From Streptomyces sp. SJL17-4 (GTDB taxonomy: Bacteria; Actinomycetota; Actinomycetes; Streptomycetales; Streptomycetaceae), in assembly GCF_036826855.1 (NCBI RefSeq), contig NZ_CP104578.1, positions 3,844,001 to 3,908,000 of the forward strand: a stretch of DNA of 64,000 nucleotides, written 5' to 3'. Below are positions 28,594-37,688 of this stretch, piece by piece. The translations under genes and the position numbers were made by a program. Within the stretch, counting starts at the first letter, position 1; each line of letters opens with the position of its first letter. The notes under the pieces are model-generated. The model ran no database searches. It was not told the origin of the DNA and saw only the letters and a list, made by a program, of their open reading frames with translations.

Positions 28594-28782
28594 TCAGTCG
28601 GGGCCCGGCGCGTACTCAGGGCGCGGGTTCCTGACTCCGGCCTCGGGCGGGCCGTAGTCGCCCAGGAGGACGACGCCCGCCGCGGCACCGCCGAAGGCGC
28701 GTATCGCGCGCAGGGCGGTGCCGAGGGGGCGGACCCGGGGGCGGGTCGCGGTGGTCACGAGGGTGAAGGTCGTCGCGGTCAT
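28594..28782 (-). CDS. Small peptide gene of the tandem module
   Basis: A 62-residue peptide beginning MTATTFTLVTTATRPRVRPL and ending RPEYAPGPD. The centre AIRAFGGAAAGVVLLGDYGP is mildly hydrophobic, but there is no clear signal peptide. A truncated second copy lies at 28049-28195. Conservation of the duplicate in the same frame and the GC3 bias support coding. The start is the ATG at 28780-28782; a longer frame to 28815 is open. It probably forms an operon with the membrane protein downstream. Confidence 0.5.
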   Translation of the reverse strand: MTATTFTLVTTATRPRVRPLGTALRAIRAFGGAAAGVVLLGDYGPPEAGVRNPRPEYAPGPD

Positions 28783-28865
28783 GTCTCCATGATGGAATTC
28801 GGACATTCCGAACACATCGGTCTGGGGGGTGAACCGGGGTGACGGCCGTGTCCGACGTGAGGCGG

Positions 28866-28884
28866 ACCCCGTCCCCTACGGGGT
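28866..28884. promoter_or_regulatory. Hairpin in the leader of the HelD gene
   Basis: ACCCCGT-CCCCT-ACGGGGT is a perfect 7-bp stem about 150 bp upstream of the HelD start. It could be a regulatory leader structure. I did not find the rifamycin-associated element that controls some helD genes. Confidence 0.3.
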
Positions 28885-29031
28885 GGATCCCGGGGAAAAC
28901 CGTTCGCCTTGGCCCCCGCCCTGGAGTTACACTCGCCAGCTTCCCCGCCTCCCTCCGTGGAGAGCCGCCGCCCGGTCGGTAACCGGCGGCCACCTCGACG
29001 TGTCCGCGTACTTCTCCCCGGAGGCTCCGCC

Positions 29032-31065
29032 GTGCCCGTGTCCGACGATCCCCTCGCGCGCGAGCGTGCCCATCTGACCTCCTCCCGCGCCGCCCTGCGC
29101 GCGATGCGCGAGGACGTGGAGGCGCTCGACATCAAGGACGTCACCGCGAACTGGGTGAACTCGCTGGTCCTCGGGCGGCAGATCGAGGACCGGATCAAGG
29201 CGCTCGCGGACCTGTCCCACACCCCGCTGTTCTTCGGGCGGCTCGACTATCTGCACACCACGCAGGAGGGGCAGCGCTTCTATATCGGGCGGCGGCACGT
29301 GCACGACGCCGACGGCGACCCGATGGTGATCGACTGGCGCGCGCCGGTCTCGCAGCCGTACTACCAGGCGTCGAAGAAGGACCCGCAGGACGTCGGGCTG
29401 CGCCGGCGCTTCGGCTACACGGGCGGCGAGCTCACCGCGTACGAGGACGAGCACCTCTCCGACCCGGCGGAGCTGGAGCAGACCAGCCGGCTGCTTCAGG
29501 CGGAGATCGAGCGGCCCCGTGTCGGCCCCATGCGGGACATCGTCGCCACGATCCAGCCCGAGCAGGACGGGATCGTCCGGTCCGAGCTCTCCGGGACCGT
29601 GTGCGTGCAGGGAGGGCCCGGGACCGGTAAGACCGCCGTCGGTCTGCACCGTGTCGCCTATCTGCTGTACGCGCACCGGGAGCGGCTCGCCCGGACCGGC
29701 ACGCTCGTGATCGGGCCCAACCGGTCCTTCCTGCACTACATCGAGCAAGTCCTTCCCGCTCTCGGCGAGTTGGAGGTAAAGCAGGCCACCGTCGACGACC
29801 TCGTCGGCGGGCAGGTCGAGGTGCGGGGCACGGACGAGGCCGCCACCGCCGTCGTCAAGGGCGACGCCCGGATGGCGGAGCTGCTGCGGCGGGCGGTGCG
29901 TTCGCACATCGCGCTGCCCACGGAGTCCCTCATGGTGGTGCGCGGGTCACGTCGCTGGCGGGTGCCCGCGTACGAACTGGAGGAGATCGTCCGGGAGTTG
30001 ATGGACCGCGACATCCGGTACGGGGCCGCCCGCGAGGCGCTTCCGCAGCGCATCGCGCACGCCGTCCTGGTGCGGATGGAGGAGGCCGGCGAGGCGCCCG
30101 ACGACCGGGTGCAGAACGCCGTCGCGCGCAACACGGCCGTGAAGGCCGTCGTGAAGGAGTGCTGGCCGCTGGTGGAGCCCGCGAAGCTGGTGCTCCGGCT
30201 GCTCGGTGACCCGGAGTTCCTTGCGGAGCACGCCGAGGGGCTGTTCACCGAGGACGAGCAGAAGCTGCTGCTCTGGACGAAGCCCGCCCGGAGCGTCAGG
30301 ACGGCGAAGTGGTCGGCGGCGGACGCGGTCCTCATCGACGAGGCGCGGGACCTGGTGGAGCGGACGCATTCGCTCGGCCATGTCGTCCTCGACGAGGCGC
30401 AGGACCTGTCCCCGATGCAGTACCGGGCGGTGGGCCGGCGCTGCACGACCGGTTCGGCGACCATCCTGGGCGACCTCGCGCAGGGTACGACCCCGTGGGC
30501 GACGGCGAGCTGGGCGGAGGCGCTCGGGCACCTGGGGAAGCCGGAGGCGGTGGTGGAGGAGCTGACCGCCGGTTTCCGTGTGCCGCGTGAGGTCATCGCG
30601 TACGCCTCCCGGCTCCTGCCCCACATGTCGCCGGGGCTCGCGGCGGTGGAGTCGGTGCGTGAGAATCCGGGTTCGCTGGACGTACGGCGCACGGACGCGC
30701 TCGACCAGGACGTCGTCGCGGCCTGTGTCGAGGCGCTGGCCCACGAGGGCTCCATCGGGCTCATCGCCGCCGACGCGCGGATCGCCCCGCTCGCGGAGGC
30801 GCTGACGGCCGCCGGTCTCGCGTACCTCTCCCCCGGCGAGGAGACGACGGCCGAGTCGCGGCTGACGCTGGTCCCTGCCTCGCTCGCGAAGGGCCTGGAG
30901 TACGACTACGTGGTCCTGGACGAGCCCGCGGCCGTCGTCGACGGCGAGCCGGACGAGCGGACCGGTCTGCGGCGGCTGTACGTGGCGCTGACCCGTGCCG
31001 TGTCCGGGCTGACGATCCTTCACTCCGCGCCGCTTCCGGAGCAGTTGGAGCCCGTGCGGGTGTGA
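29032..31065 (+). CDS. HelD-like UvrD-family helicase (RNA polymerase recycling factor)
   Basis: A 677-residue superfamily 1 ATPase. A coiled N-terminal arm (1-70) is followed by GGPGTGKTAVGLHRVAYLLY (Walker A, about residue 195), VVLDEAQDLSPMQ (Walker B, about 453), LTAGFRVPREV, and the C-terminal motif LRRLYVALTRAVSGL. HelD binds core RNA polymerase, opens its clamp and releases nucleic acid; some actinobacterial forms protect against rifamycins. Length and order fit the actinobacterial class. GTG at 29032 (VPVSDDPLARERA) is the likely start. Confidence 0.85.
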   Translation: MPVSDDPLARERAHLTSSRAALRAMREDVEALDIKDVTANWVNSLVLGRQIEDRIKALADLSHTPLFFGRLDYLHTTQEGQRFYIGRRHVHDADGDPMVIDWRAPVSQPYYQASKKDPQDVGLRRRFGYTGGELTAYEDEHLSDPAELEQTSRLLQAEIERPRVGPMRDIVATIQPEQDGIVRSELSGTVCVQGGPGTGKTAVGLHRVAYLLYAHRERLARTGTLVIGPNRSFLHYIEQVLPALGELEVKQATVDDLVGGQVEVRGTDEAATAVVKGDARMAELLRRAVRSHIALPTESLMVVRGSRRWRVPAYELEEIVRELMDRDIRYGAAREALPQRIAHAVLVRMEEAGEAPDDRVQNAVARNTAVKAVVKECWPLVEPAKLVLRLLGDPEFLAEHAEGLFTEDEQKLLLWTKPARSVRTAKWSAADAVLIDEARDLVERTHSLGHVVLDEAQDLSPMQYRAVGRRCTTGSATILGDLAQGTTPWATASWAEALGHLGKPEAVVEELTAGFRVPREVIAYASRLLPHMSPGLAAVESVRENPGSLDVRRTDALDQDVVAACVEALAHEGSIGLIAADARIAPLAEALTAAGLAYLSPGEETTAESRLTLVPASLAKGLEYDYVVLDEPAAVVDGEPDERTGLRRLYVALTRAVSGLTILHSAPLPEQLEPVRV

Positions 31066-31089
31066 GGCGAGGCGGGTGTGAGGCGAGGC
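31058..31089. repeat. 16-bp direct repeat across the HelD stop codon
   Basis: GGGTGTGAGGCGAGGC occurs twice head to tail. The first copy contains the TGA of the HelD gene. Confidence 0.7.
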
Positions 31090-31219
31090 GGCGCGGGGCG
31101 ACACGCGGGCGCCTCGGCCGTCGACCGATGAGTTTCTTCGGGAGCGCCGGTCTATAGGTTGTATCCGCTGCTGAGCGCCGGTGCTGAGCGGCCGTCATGA
31201 ACCTCACGGGAGACTCCAG

Positions 31220-31792
31220 ATGCGCACCTTGATCAGTACCGCCTTCGTCTCGCTCGACGGCGTCGTGGAGGCGCCCGGCGGCGAGCCCGGCTACCGGAAC
31301 TCGGGCTGGACCTTCAAGGACGTGGAGTTCGTTCCGGAGGCGTACGCGCTCAAGGGCCAGGAGCAGGGTGAGGCCGGGGCGATGCTGCTCGGCCGGGCCA
31401 GCTACGAGGCGTTCAGCGCCGTCTGGCCCGACATGGAGGACTTCGCCGGCTACAAGGCGATGCCGAAGTACGTCGTGTCCACGACCCTCACCGAGGACGA
31501 CCTGGTCGACAACTGGGGCGAGATCACGATCCTGCGCTCGATCGACGAGGTCGCCGCGCTGAAGGAGACCGAGGGCCGCCCGATCATCATGCACGGCAGC
31601 GCCTCGCTGGGCCGGGCGCTCTCGGACGCCGGTCTGATCGACCGGTACAACCTGCTCGTCTTCCCGCTGCTGCTGGGCGCGGGCAAGCGGCTGTTCAGCG
31701 AGGCGGACAGGGACGCGCAGAAGCTGAAGCTCGTCGAGCACGAGGTGTACGCCAACGGCATCCAGAAGAACGTGTTCGACGTCGTCCGCTGA
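31220..31792 (+). CDS. Dihydrofolate reductase family (RibD C-terminal-like) protein
   Basis: A 190-residue protein with the RibD/DHFR fold: ISTAFVSLDGVVEAPGG at the start, AMLLGRASYEAFSAVWP (NADPH-binding Gly-Arg), KYVVSTTL, and PIIMHGSASLGRAL near the cofactor. Streptomyces carries many such proteins as small NADPH-dependent reductases of unknown substrate; it is not the essential FolA. GGGAG lies about ten bases upstream of the ATG at 31220. The stop codon is the first part of an 8-bp tandem repeat. Confidence 0.8.
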   Translation: MRTLISTAFVSLDGVVEAPGGEPGYRNSGWTFKDVEFVPEAYALKGQEQGEAGAMLLGRASYEAFSAVWPDMEDFAGYKAMPKYVVSTTLTEDDLVDNWGEITILRSIDEVAALKETEGRPIIMHGSASLGRALSDAGLIDRYNLLVFPLLLGAGKRLFSEADRDAQKLKLVEHEVYANGIQKNVFDVVR

Positions 31793-31840
31793 GGCGGTGA
31801 GGCGGTGAGGCGGTGAGGCGGTGAGGCGGTGAGGCGGTGA
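31791..31840. repeat. 8-bp tandem repeat at a stop codon
   Basis: Six perfect copies of GAGGCGGT. The first two bases belong to the TGA that ends the DHFR-like gene. Confidence 0.9.
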
Positions 31841-31841
31841 C

Positions 31842-32756
31842 CTACAGCGTCGCGTACTCCGCGAGCGCCTCGGTGCGGGTGCGGCGGGCGACCGCCGCGA
31901 GCACCGGGTTCTTCTCACGGTAGTAGTGCTCGGTCACCAGGCCCCAGGCCAGGGCCCAGCCGCGTCCGCGCGCCCAGGTCGCGTCGTCGACGCGGGCCGC
32001 CTCGCGGAAGAGCGGGCGGGTGTCGGCGGTGAACAGCGTCCAGGCGGGCATCGTGTCGCAGGCCGGGTCGCCCGTGCCGACGCCGCCGAAGTCGATGACG
32101 GCGCTGAGGCGGCCCTCGCGGCCGAGCAGGTTGCCCGGGAGCAGGTCGCCGTGGACCCAGACCGGTGCGCCGTCCCACTGCGGGAGCCGCAGGACGGCCT
32201 CCCAGGAGGCCGTGGCCAGTTCCGCGTCGATCAGGCCCTCGGCGCCGAAGTCGCGGATCACGCCCGGCAGGTGGCCTTCCTCCCAGGTGGTGACGTGGCC
32301 GCCCCGGAAGGAGGCGGGTCCGTCGCTCGCGTCGACGGCGCGCAGGGCGGCGCCGAAGCGGCCCAGTTCGACGGCCGCGTGGGCGAGGTCGGTGAGCGGG
32401 ACGTTGTACGTGTCGTCGCCGTCGAGCCAGCGGTAGACGGACCAGGGCCACGGGAAGTCCGCGCTCGCCCCGGCGCGCCCCACCGGGACCGGGACGTCCA
32501 GCGGCAGGTGCGGGGCGAGCAGGGGCAGCCAGCGCTGTTCCTTCTCGACGTGGTGCGCGGCGTACGGGACGCGGGGCAGCCGTACGACGAGGTCGTCGCC
32601 GAGCCGGAACATGACGTTGTCCGTGCCGGCCGACCGCACGGCCCGGACGGGGAGCCCGGCCCACTCGGGAAAGCGCCCGGCGACGAGCCGTGCGACGAGT
32701 TCGGTGTCGACGACAGGCTCGTCGGACGGCGTGGTCGGGGTCGTGGTGGCTGCCAT
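31842..32756 (-). CDS. Aminoglycoside phosphotransferase-family kinase
   Basis: A 304-residue APH-fold small-molecule kinase. The catalytic loop WVHGDLLPGNLL (about residues 198-209) carries the base Asp and the Asn, and AVIDFGGVGTGDPACD provides the metal-binding DFG. N-terminal strands with VVRLPR hold the ATP lysine/arginine. Such genes are often annotated as aminoglycoside resistance, but most have other or unknown substrates. ATG at 32754-32756 is chosen because the upstream extension is arginine-rich and overlaps a repeat region. Confidence 0.75.
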   Translation of the reverse strand: MAATTTPTTPSDEPVVDTELVARLVAGRFPEWAGLPVRAVRSAGTDNVMFRLGDDLVVRLPRVPYAAHHVEKEQRWLPLLAPHLPLDVPVPVGRAGASADFPWPWSVYRWLDGDDTYNVPLTDLAHAAVELGRFGAALRAVDASDGPASFRGGHVTTWEEGHLPGVIRDFGAEGLIDAELATASWEAVLRLPQWDGAPVWVHGDLLPGNLLGREGRLSAVIDFGGVGTGDPACDTMPAWTLFTADTRPLFREAARVDDATWARGRGWALAWGLVTEHYYREKNPVLAAVARRTRTEALAEYATL

Positions 32757-32889
32757 GCCGGGGAGGTTAGCTCGCGCCCGCCGAGCGGGGCGACGCGTTT
32801 TCACACGGCCTCGTAGGGGCGCGCGCCCGCGACCCGCCGCCCCGGGCGGGGTACGGTCCGGGGCCACCCGGGCCTGTACGTCCAAAACC

Positions 32890-33015
32890 GGCCGCCGGGG
32901 CCCACGCGTCGGGCCGGCCGCCGGAGCCTGACAGGTCTCCGGGGACGGCCGCCGAGGCCCACACGTCGGGGGACGGCCGCCGGGGCCGGGCGCGTCCGGG
33001 GACGGCCGCCGGGAT
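32890..33015. repeat. About 28-bp degenerate tandem repeat after cutC
   Basis: Four to five units of 26-31 bp, each beginning GGCCGCCGGGGCC or a close variant and ending near GTCCGGGGAC. The array abuts the stop codon of the minus-strand cutC gene. Unit length varies, so it is degenerate. Confidence 0.65.
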
Positions 33016-33714
33016 CTACCCGTCCACCGCCTCGCGCCACGCGCGTACCGCGTCCGCCGAGACCGGGGCCGCCCAGCCCTGGGGGCGGGCCGCGCCGCCG
33101 ATGTGGAAGGCGTCGAGACCCGCGGCGCGCAGTTCGGGGAGGTGGTCGAGGCGGAGGCCGCCGCCGACGAGGATCCGGGCCTCGTAGCCGGGCTCGCCCG
33201 CGCGGGCGGCCTCGGCCTTGAGGGTGGCCAGTCCGTCGTCGACGCCGGTGGCGGCGCCGGCCGTCAGATAGGTGTCGAGGCCGGGCAGGTCGGCGAGGCG
33301 CTTGCGCAGTCCGTCGCGGTCGGCGGCGCGGTCGATCGCCCGGTGGAAGGTCCAGCGGCAGCCGTCGAGGACGGCGATGAGGCGCTCGACGGCCACCAGG
33401 TCGGGCTCGCCGTCGGGAGTGAGGAAGCCGAGGACGAACTCGTCCGCGCCCGCCTCGCGCAGTTCCAGGGCCCGGGCCACCAGGGCGTCGACGCCCTCGG
33501 GGCCGCCGGCCGAGAAGCCGTCGGTGAGGCGGAGCATCACGCGCAGCGGGATGTCGACGGCGGCGCGGATGGCGGCGAAGCCGGTCCGGGACGGGGTGAG
33601 TCCGTCCGCCGCCATGTCGGTGACGAGTTCGAGCCTGTCGGCTCCACCGGTCTGGGCGGCGACCGCGTCTTCCTCGTCGAGGGCGATCACCTCAAGGACT
33701 GCACGGTTGCTCAT
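33016..33714 (-). CDS. cutC: CutC-family protein (copper homeostasis annotation)
   Basis: A 232-residue TIM-barrel of the CutC family. Landmarks are GGADRLELVTDMAADGLTPS near the N-terminus, VMLRLTDGF, the conserved FHRAIDRAAD and ILVGGGLRLDHL. CutC was linked to copper tolerance in E. coli, though its biochemical role is disputed. It sits at the edge of a copper island, but a DasR-like site lies directly upstream, which points to amino-sugar control. I prefer the ATG at 33714, since GGAGGA lies ten bases upstream; an in-frame ATG at 33723 touches that site. Confidence 0.82.
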   Translation of the reverse strand: MSNRAVLEVIALDEEDAVAAQTGGADRLELVTDMAADGLTPSRTGFAAIRAAVDIPLRVMLRLTDGFSAGGPEGVDALVARALELREAGADEFVLGFLTPDGEPDLVAVERLIAVLDGCRWTFHRAIDRAADRDGLRKRLADLPGLDTYLTAGAATGVDDGLATLKAEAARAGEPGYEARILVGGGLRLDHLPELRAAGLDAFHIGGAARPQGWAAPVSADAVRAWREAVDG

Positions 33715-33743
33715 CGAGCCCATTCCTCCATGAATGCGTCTCT

Positions 33744-33759
33744 ACAGGTCTAGTCCAAT
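33744..33759. promoter_or_regulatory. Candidate DasR-responsive element upstream of cutC
   Basis: ACAGGTCTAGTCCAAT matches 13 of 16 positions of the known DasR consensus ACTGGTCTAGACCACT, including the central GGTCTAG. It lies 30 bp upstream of the preferred cutC start. DasR is the GntR-family regulator of N-acetylglucosamine metabolism in Streptomyces. Binding is inferred from sequence only. Confidence 0.5.
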
Positions 33760-33766
33760 GACCAGC

Positions 33767-34756
33767 CTAGCCGTGCGAGTGGCCTCCCGCATCGTGCGTG
33801 GCCTCACCGGCTGCGGGGACGGACGCCTTCGTCCCGGCCGACGCGCCACCCGCGGTGACCGTGAAGGCCGCCGTCCGCACCTTGCCCTCGTGCTGGAAGT
33901 CGAGGAACAGGCGGTACGTGCCCGCGCTGGGCGCCGTCGCCGTGAAGGAGACGTCCGGGCCGGGGCCGCCCTCGTTCGGGTGCACGTGGAGGTAGGCGAG
34001 GTCGCCGTCGCGCAGGGCGACGAGGTGTCCGTACGCCCCGAGGTACGGCTCCAGGTCGGTGACCGGCTTTCCGGCCTTGGTGACGGTGAGCCGGAGCTCG
34101 CCCGCCTTGCCGGGGTCCAGGGTGCCGCCGAGGCGGACCTGGTAGCCGTCGACGGTGGAGGTCGGGGCGACGGCGGGCAGCGGCTTCGGCGCGTACGCAC
34201 CCGGTACGGAGAGGTCGACGCCGAGCGTGATGCCCCGGGCGCCGGGCGCGGCGGGCTTGAAGTCGGCGAAGGCCTTGTAGCCGCCGGCGGCGGGCAGGTC
34301 CGCGGTCACCGACCAGGTGCCGTCGGCCGCCTTCACGGGGTGCAGGTGGCGGAAGGTGTTGAGGTCGCGCGAGGCGACGATGAAGTGCAGTTCCTTGCCG
34401 TGTTCGGTGGTGAACGCGGTGACCTTCCTGCCGGCCGAGTCCTTGATGGAGAACTTCAGGACACTCTTGCCGGCGGCGGGGACGGGGGTCTCCATGGCCA
34501 GGGTGTAGCCGCCTTCGGAGACCTGGAGGCCGCCGGGGGTGTTCGCGGCGGCGGTGCTCGCGGGGGCTTCTTCGCCGTGCCCGGCGTGACCGTCGGCCGC
34601 CCCGCTCTTCGAGGGCGCGGGCGCGGCCGCGTGCTCCCCGTGCCCGGCCTTCTCGGGCTCCTCGACGGGGCCGACGCCCGCGCCCACCCCGTATGCGGCC
34701 CCGAAGGTCGCGGCGAGTGCGGCGGCATAGGCAGTGATCTTCACTCCGGTGTTCAT
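33767..34756 (-). CDS. Exported His-rich protein of the copper locus
   Basis: A 329-residue protein. Residues 1-28 form a signal/anchor segment (ITAYAAALAATFGAAYGVGA). A His/Ala-rich linker follows (GHGEHAAAP, GHAGHGEEAP), then two beta-rich domains (about 90-190 and 190-300), each with a His pair in an HLHP or HVHP motif, and a His-rich tail (THDAGGHSHG). The histidine clusters suggest metal binding outside the membrane. It is divergent from copZ-copA across CsoR-like boxes, so copper control is likely. No precise family is recognised. The start is ATG 34754-34756. Confidence 0.7.
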   Translation of the reverse strand: MNTGVKITAYAAALAATFGAAYGVGAGVGPVEEPEKAGHGEHAAAPAPSKSGAADGHAGHGEEAPASTAAANTPGGLQVSEGGYTLAMETPVPAAGKSVLKFSIKDSAGRKVTAFTTEHGKELHFIVASRDLNTFRHLHPVKAADGTWSVTADLPAAGGYKAFADFKPAAPGARGITLGVDLSVPGAYAPKPLPAVAPTSTVDGYQVRLGGTLDPGKAGELRLTVTKAGKPVTDLEPYLGAYGHLVALRDGDLAYLHVHPNEGGPGPDVSFTATAPSAGTYRLFLDFQHEGKVRTAAFTVTAGGASAGTKASVPAAGEATHDAGGHSHG

Positions 34757-34813
34757 GGCTGCTCTCCCGTACGTGGGTGGTGGCGGCGTCGTAGCCGTTC
34801 GATGCACTTCACC

Positions 34814-34830
34814 ATACCCCTGGGGGGTAT
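34814..34830. promoter_or_regulatory. CsoR-like operator 1
   Basis: ATACCCCTGGGGGGTAT is a near-perfect palindrome of the ATACCCC...GGGGTAT type bound by copper-sensing CsoR. It lies 58 bp upstream of the exported His-rich protein gene. Confidence 0.75.
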
Positions 34831-34860
34831 CAAGTCAAGTCAGGGAACCGCTTGCGTCAG

Positions 34861-34911
34861 ATACGGGAGGGGGTATACATGGAACCGAAGCCGATACCCC
34901 CCGAGGGTATC
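34861..34911. promoter_or_regulatory. CsoR-like operators 2 and 3 upstream of copZ
   Basis: ATACGGGAGGGGGTAT (34861-34876) and GATACCCCCCGAGGGTATC (34893-34911) are two further CsoR-type boxes. The second ends 41 bp before the copZ start. Together with the box at 34814 they form a divergent copper-responsive control region. Confidence 0.75.
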
Positions 34912-34952
34912 TCGCCCCACCGGAACCGACCGGAACCGACCGAGGAGAAGCC

Positions 34953-35237
34953 ATGGGCTCCTGCTGCACCCCCGACAACAGCTGCTCGACCACCACGGAG
35001 ACCACCGCCGTCGCGGTCGCCGACAGCACCGTCACGGTCTACGCCGTCTCCGGCATGACCTGCGGCCACTGCAAGACCGCGATCACCAAGTCCGTCAGCG
35101 CGCTCGACGGCGTCATCTCCGTCGACGTCGACGTCGCCGGCGGCCTCGTCACCGTGACCACGGGCGGCGAGCCCGACGACGCGGCCATCACCGCGGCGGT
35201 CGACGACGCGGGCTACGAGCTCACCGGCCGCGCCTGA
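34953..35237 (+). CDS. copZ: Copper chaperone (heavy-metal-associated domain)
   Basis: A 94-residue cytoplasmic copper chaperone. The HMA domain contains SGMTCGHCKTAITKSVSALD with the Cys-x-x-Cys copper site and the usual beta-alpha-beta fold (VTVYAVSG to GYELTG). The N-terminus adds a second cysteine-rich piece (GSCCTPDNSC), absent from many CopZ proteins, which could hold extra Cu(I). The ATG at 34953 follows GAGGAGAAG. It should deliver copper to the CopA pump encoded 102 bp downstream, under CsoR control. Confidence 0.88.
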   Translation: MGSCCTPDNSCSTTTETTAVAVADSTVTVYAVSGMTCGHCKTAITKSVSALDGVISVDVDVAGGLVTVTTGGEPDDAAITAAVDDAGYELTGRA

Positions 35238-35339
35238 CCGACAGCCCCCTCGGGGCCTGTCCTCGGCCGCCGGGGCCCGCCCACCACGCCCGGGCCCCGG
35301 CCCCCGACACCCCCGTACTCACGAGGAGCAGGAACAGTC

Positions 35340-37606
35340 ATGACTACGACGACACCGGGCACCGCCCAGGTCGAGCTCGCCATCGGCGGCATGACCTGCG
35401 CCTCGTGTGCGGCCCGCATCGAGAAGAAGCTCAACCGCATGGACGGGGTCGAGGCCACCGTCAACTACGCCACCGAGAAGGCGAAGGTCACCTTCGACGC
35501 CGACATCGACGTCGCCGACCTCATCGCCACCGTCGAGGCCACCGGCTACACCGCCGCCGAGCCCGCGCCCCCGAGGTCCGAGACCCCCGGCGCCCCCGAC
35601 GGCCCCACCGACGAGGAGAAGGCCGACGAGGAGCTGCGGCCCCTCAAGCAGCGGCTGGTCACCGCCGTCACCCTCGCCGTGCCCGTCATCGCCATGGCGA
35701 TGGTCCCGGCGCTCCAGATCGAGTACTGGCAGTGGCTGAGCCTCACGCTCGCCGCCCCGGTCGTCGTCTACGCCGCCTGGCCGTTCCACCGCGCCGCCTG
35801 GACGAACGCCAAGCACGGCGCCGCCACCATGGACACCCTGATCTCGGTCGGCACGATCGCCGCGTTCCTGTGGTCCCTGTGGGCGCTGTTCTTCGGGACC
35901 GCCGGTACGCCGGGGATGACCCACCCGTTCGAGTTCACGATCGCCCGCACCGACGGCGCCGGGAACATCTACCTGGAGGCCGCGGCCGGCGTCACCGCCT
36001 TCATCCTCGCCGGCCGGTACTTCGAGGCCCGCTCGAAGCGCAAGGCGGGCGCCGCGCTCAAGGCGCTGATGCAGCTGGGCGCCAAGGAGGTCACCGTCCT
36101 GCGCGGAGGCCGCGAGGTCACCGTACCCACCGCCGAACTCCAGGTCGGCGACCGCTTCCTGGTCCGCCCCGGCGAGAAGATCGCCACCGACGGCACCGTC
36201 GTCGAGGGCTCCTCCGCCGTCGACGCCTCCATGCTCACCGGCGAGTCCGTCCCGGTCGAGGTCTCCGTCGGCGACTCCGTCACCGGCGCCACCCTGAACG
36301 CCGGCGGCCGGCTCGTCGTCGAGGCCACCCGCGTCGGCGCCGACACCCAGCTCGCCCGGATGGCGAAGCTCGTCGAGGACGCGCAGAACGGCAAGGCCGC
36401 GGCCCAGCGGCTCGCCGACCGGATCTCGGCCGTCTTCGTCCCCGTCGTCATCGCGCTCGCACTCGGCACCCTCGGCTTCTGGCTGGGCACGGGACAGGGT
36501 CTGACCGCGGCCTTCACCGCCGCCGTCGCCGTCCTGATCATCGCCTGCCCCTGCGCCCTCGGTCTGGCCACCCCGACCGCCCTCATGGTCGGCACCGGCC
36601 GCGGCGCGCAGCTCGGCATCCTCATCAAGGGACCCGAGGTCCTGGAGACGACCCGCAAGGTCGACACGATCGTCCTCGACAAGACCGGCACCGTCACCAC
36701 CGGCCGGATGACCCTCATCAAGGTCCACACCGCCGAGGGCGTCGACGAGAAGGACGTCCTGCGCCTCGCCGGCGCCCTGGAGCACTCCTCCGAGCACCCG
36801 ATCGCCCAGGCCGTCGCCACCGGCGCCGCCGCCAAGGTGGGGACCCTCCCGACCCCCGAGGACTTCGCCAACATCCCCGGACTCGGCGTCCAGGGCATCG
36901 TCGACGGCCACGCCGTCCTCGTCGGCCGCGAGAAGCTCCTCGACGAGTGGGCCATGGCGCTCCCCGCGGACCTCAAGTCCGCGAAGGACACCGCCGAGAA
37001 GGCCGGCAAGACCGCGATCGCGGTGGCCTGGGACGGCGAGGCCCGCGCGGTCCTCGAAGTCGCCGACGCGGTGAAGGAGACCAGCGCCGAGGCCATCAAG
37101 CGGCTCCGCGCGCTCGGCCTGACCCCCATCCTGCTCACCGGTGACAACAAGGCGGTCGCCGAGGCCGTCGCCGCCGAGGTCGGCATCGACGAGGTCATCG
37201 CGGAGGTCATGCCGCAGGACAAGGTCGACGTCGTCAAGAAGCTCCAGGCCGAGGGCCGTTCGGTCGCGATGGTCGGCGACGGCGTGAACGACGCCGCCGC
37301 CCTCGCCCAGGCCGACCTCGGTCTGGCCATGGGCACCGGCACGGACGCCGCCATCGAGGCCGGCGACCTGACCCTCGTACGGGGAGACCTGCGGGCCGCG
37401 GCCGACGCGATCCGCCTCTCCCAAAGACGCTCGGCACGATCCGCTCGAACCTCTTCTGGGCCTTCGCCTACAACGTGGCGGCCCTGCCGCTCGCCGCGGC
37501 CGGACTGCTCAACCCGATGATCGCGGGCGCGGCCATGGCCTTCTCCTCGGTCTTCGTGGTCGGCAACAGCCTCCGCCTGCGGGGCTTCCAGGCCGCCGAC
37601 CGCTGA
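35340..37606 (+). CDS. copA: Copper-exporting P1B-type ATPase, frame-interrupted
   Basis: A Cu(I) exporter of about 755 residues. An N-terminal HMA domain has [10 protein letters not shown] (Cys20, Cys23). TGESVPV marks the actuator near 300, the intramembrane CPC is in [12 protein letters not shown] near 402, DKTGT is near 447, the ATP-site HP is in EHPIAQAV, and GDGVNDAAA is near 646. The end is shifted out of frame near 37425: CTCTCCCAAAGACG lacks a base needed for LSRKTLGTIR. The final helices then read to TGA at 37604-37606. It is an operon with copZ and csoR. Confidence 0.9.
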
Positions 37607-37688
37607 CGGAATTCCACTGATCGACGGGTCCGCCGGTGATTCCGCCGGCGGACCCACCCTTCCCCGCCGAATCTCCGAGGAGCCCGTC

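Noticed and set aside
28784..29031. Rifamycin-associated element upstream of the HelD gene
   Set aside because: The only inverted repeat (28866-28884) does not match the element as I know it.
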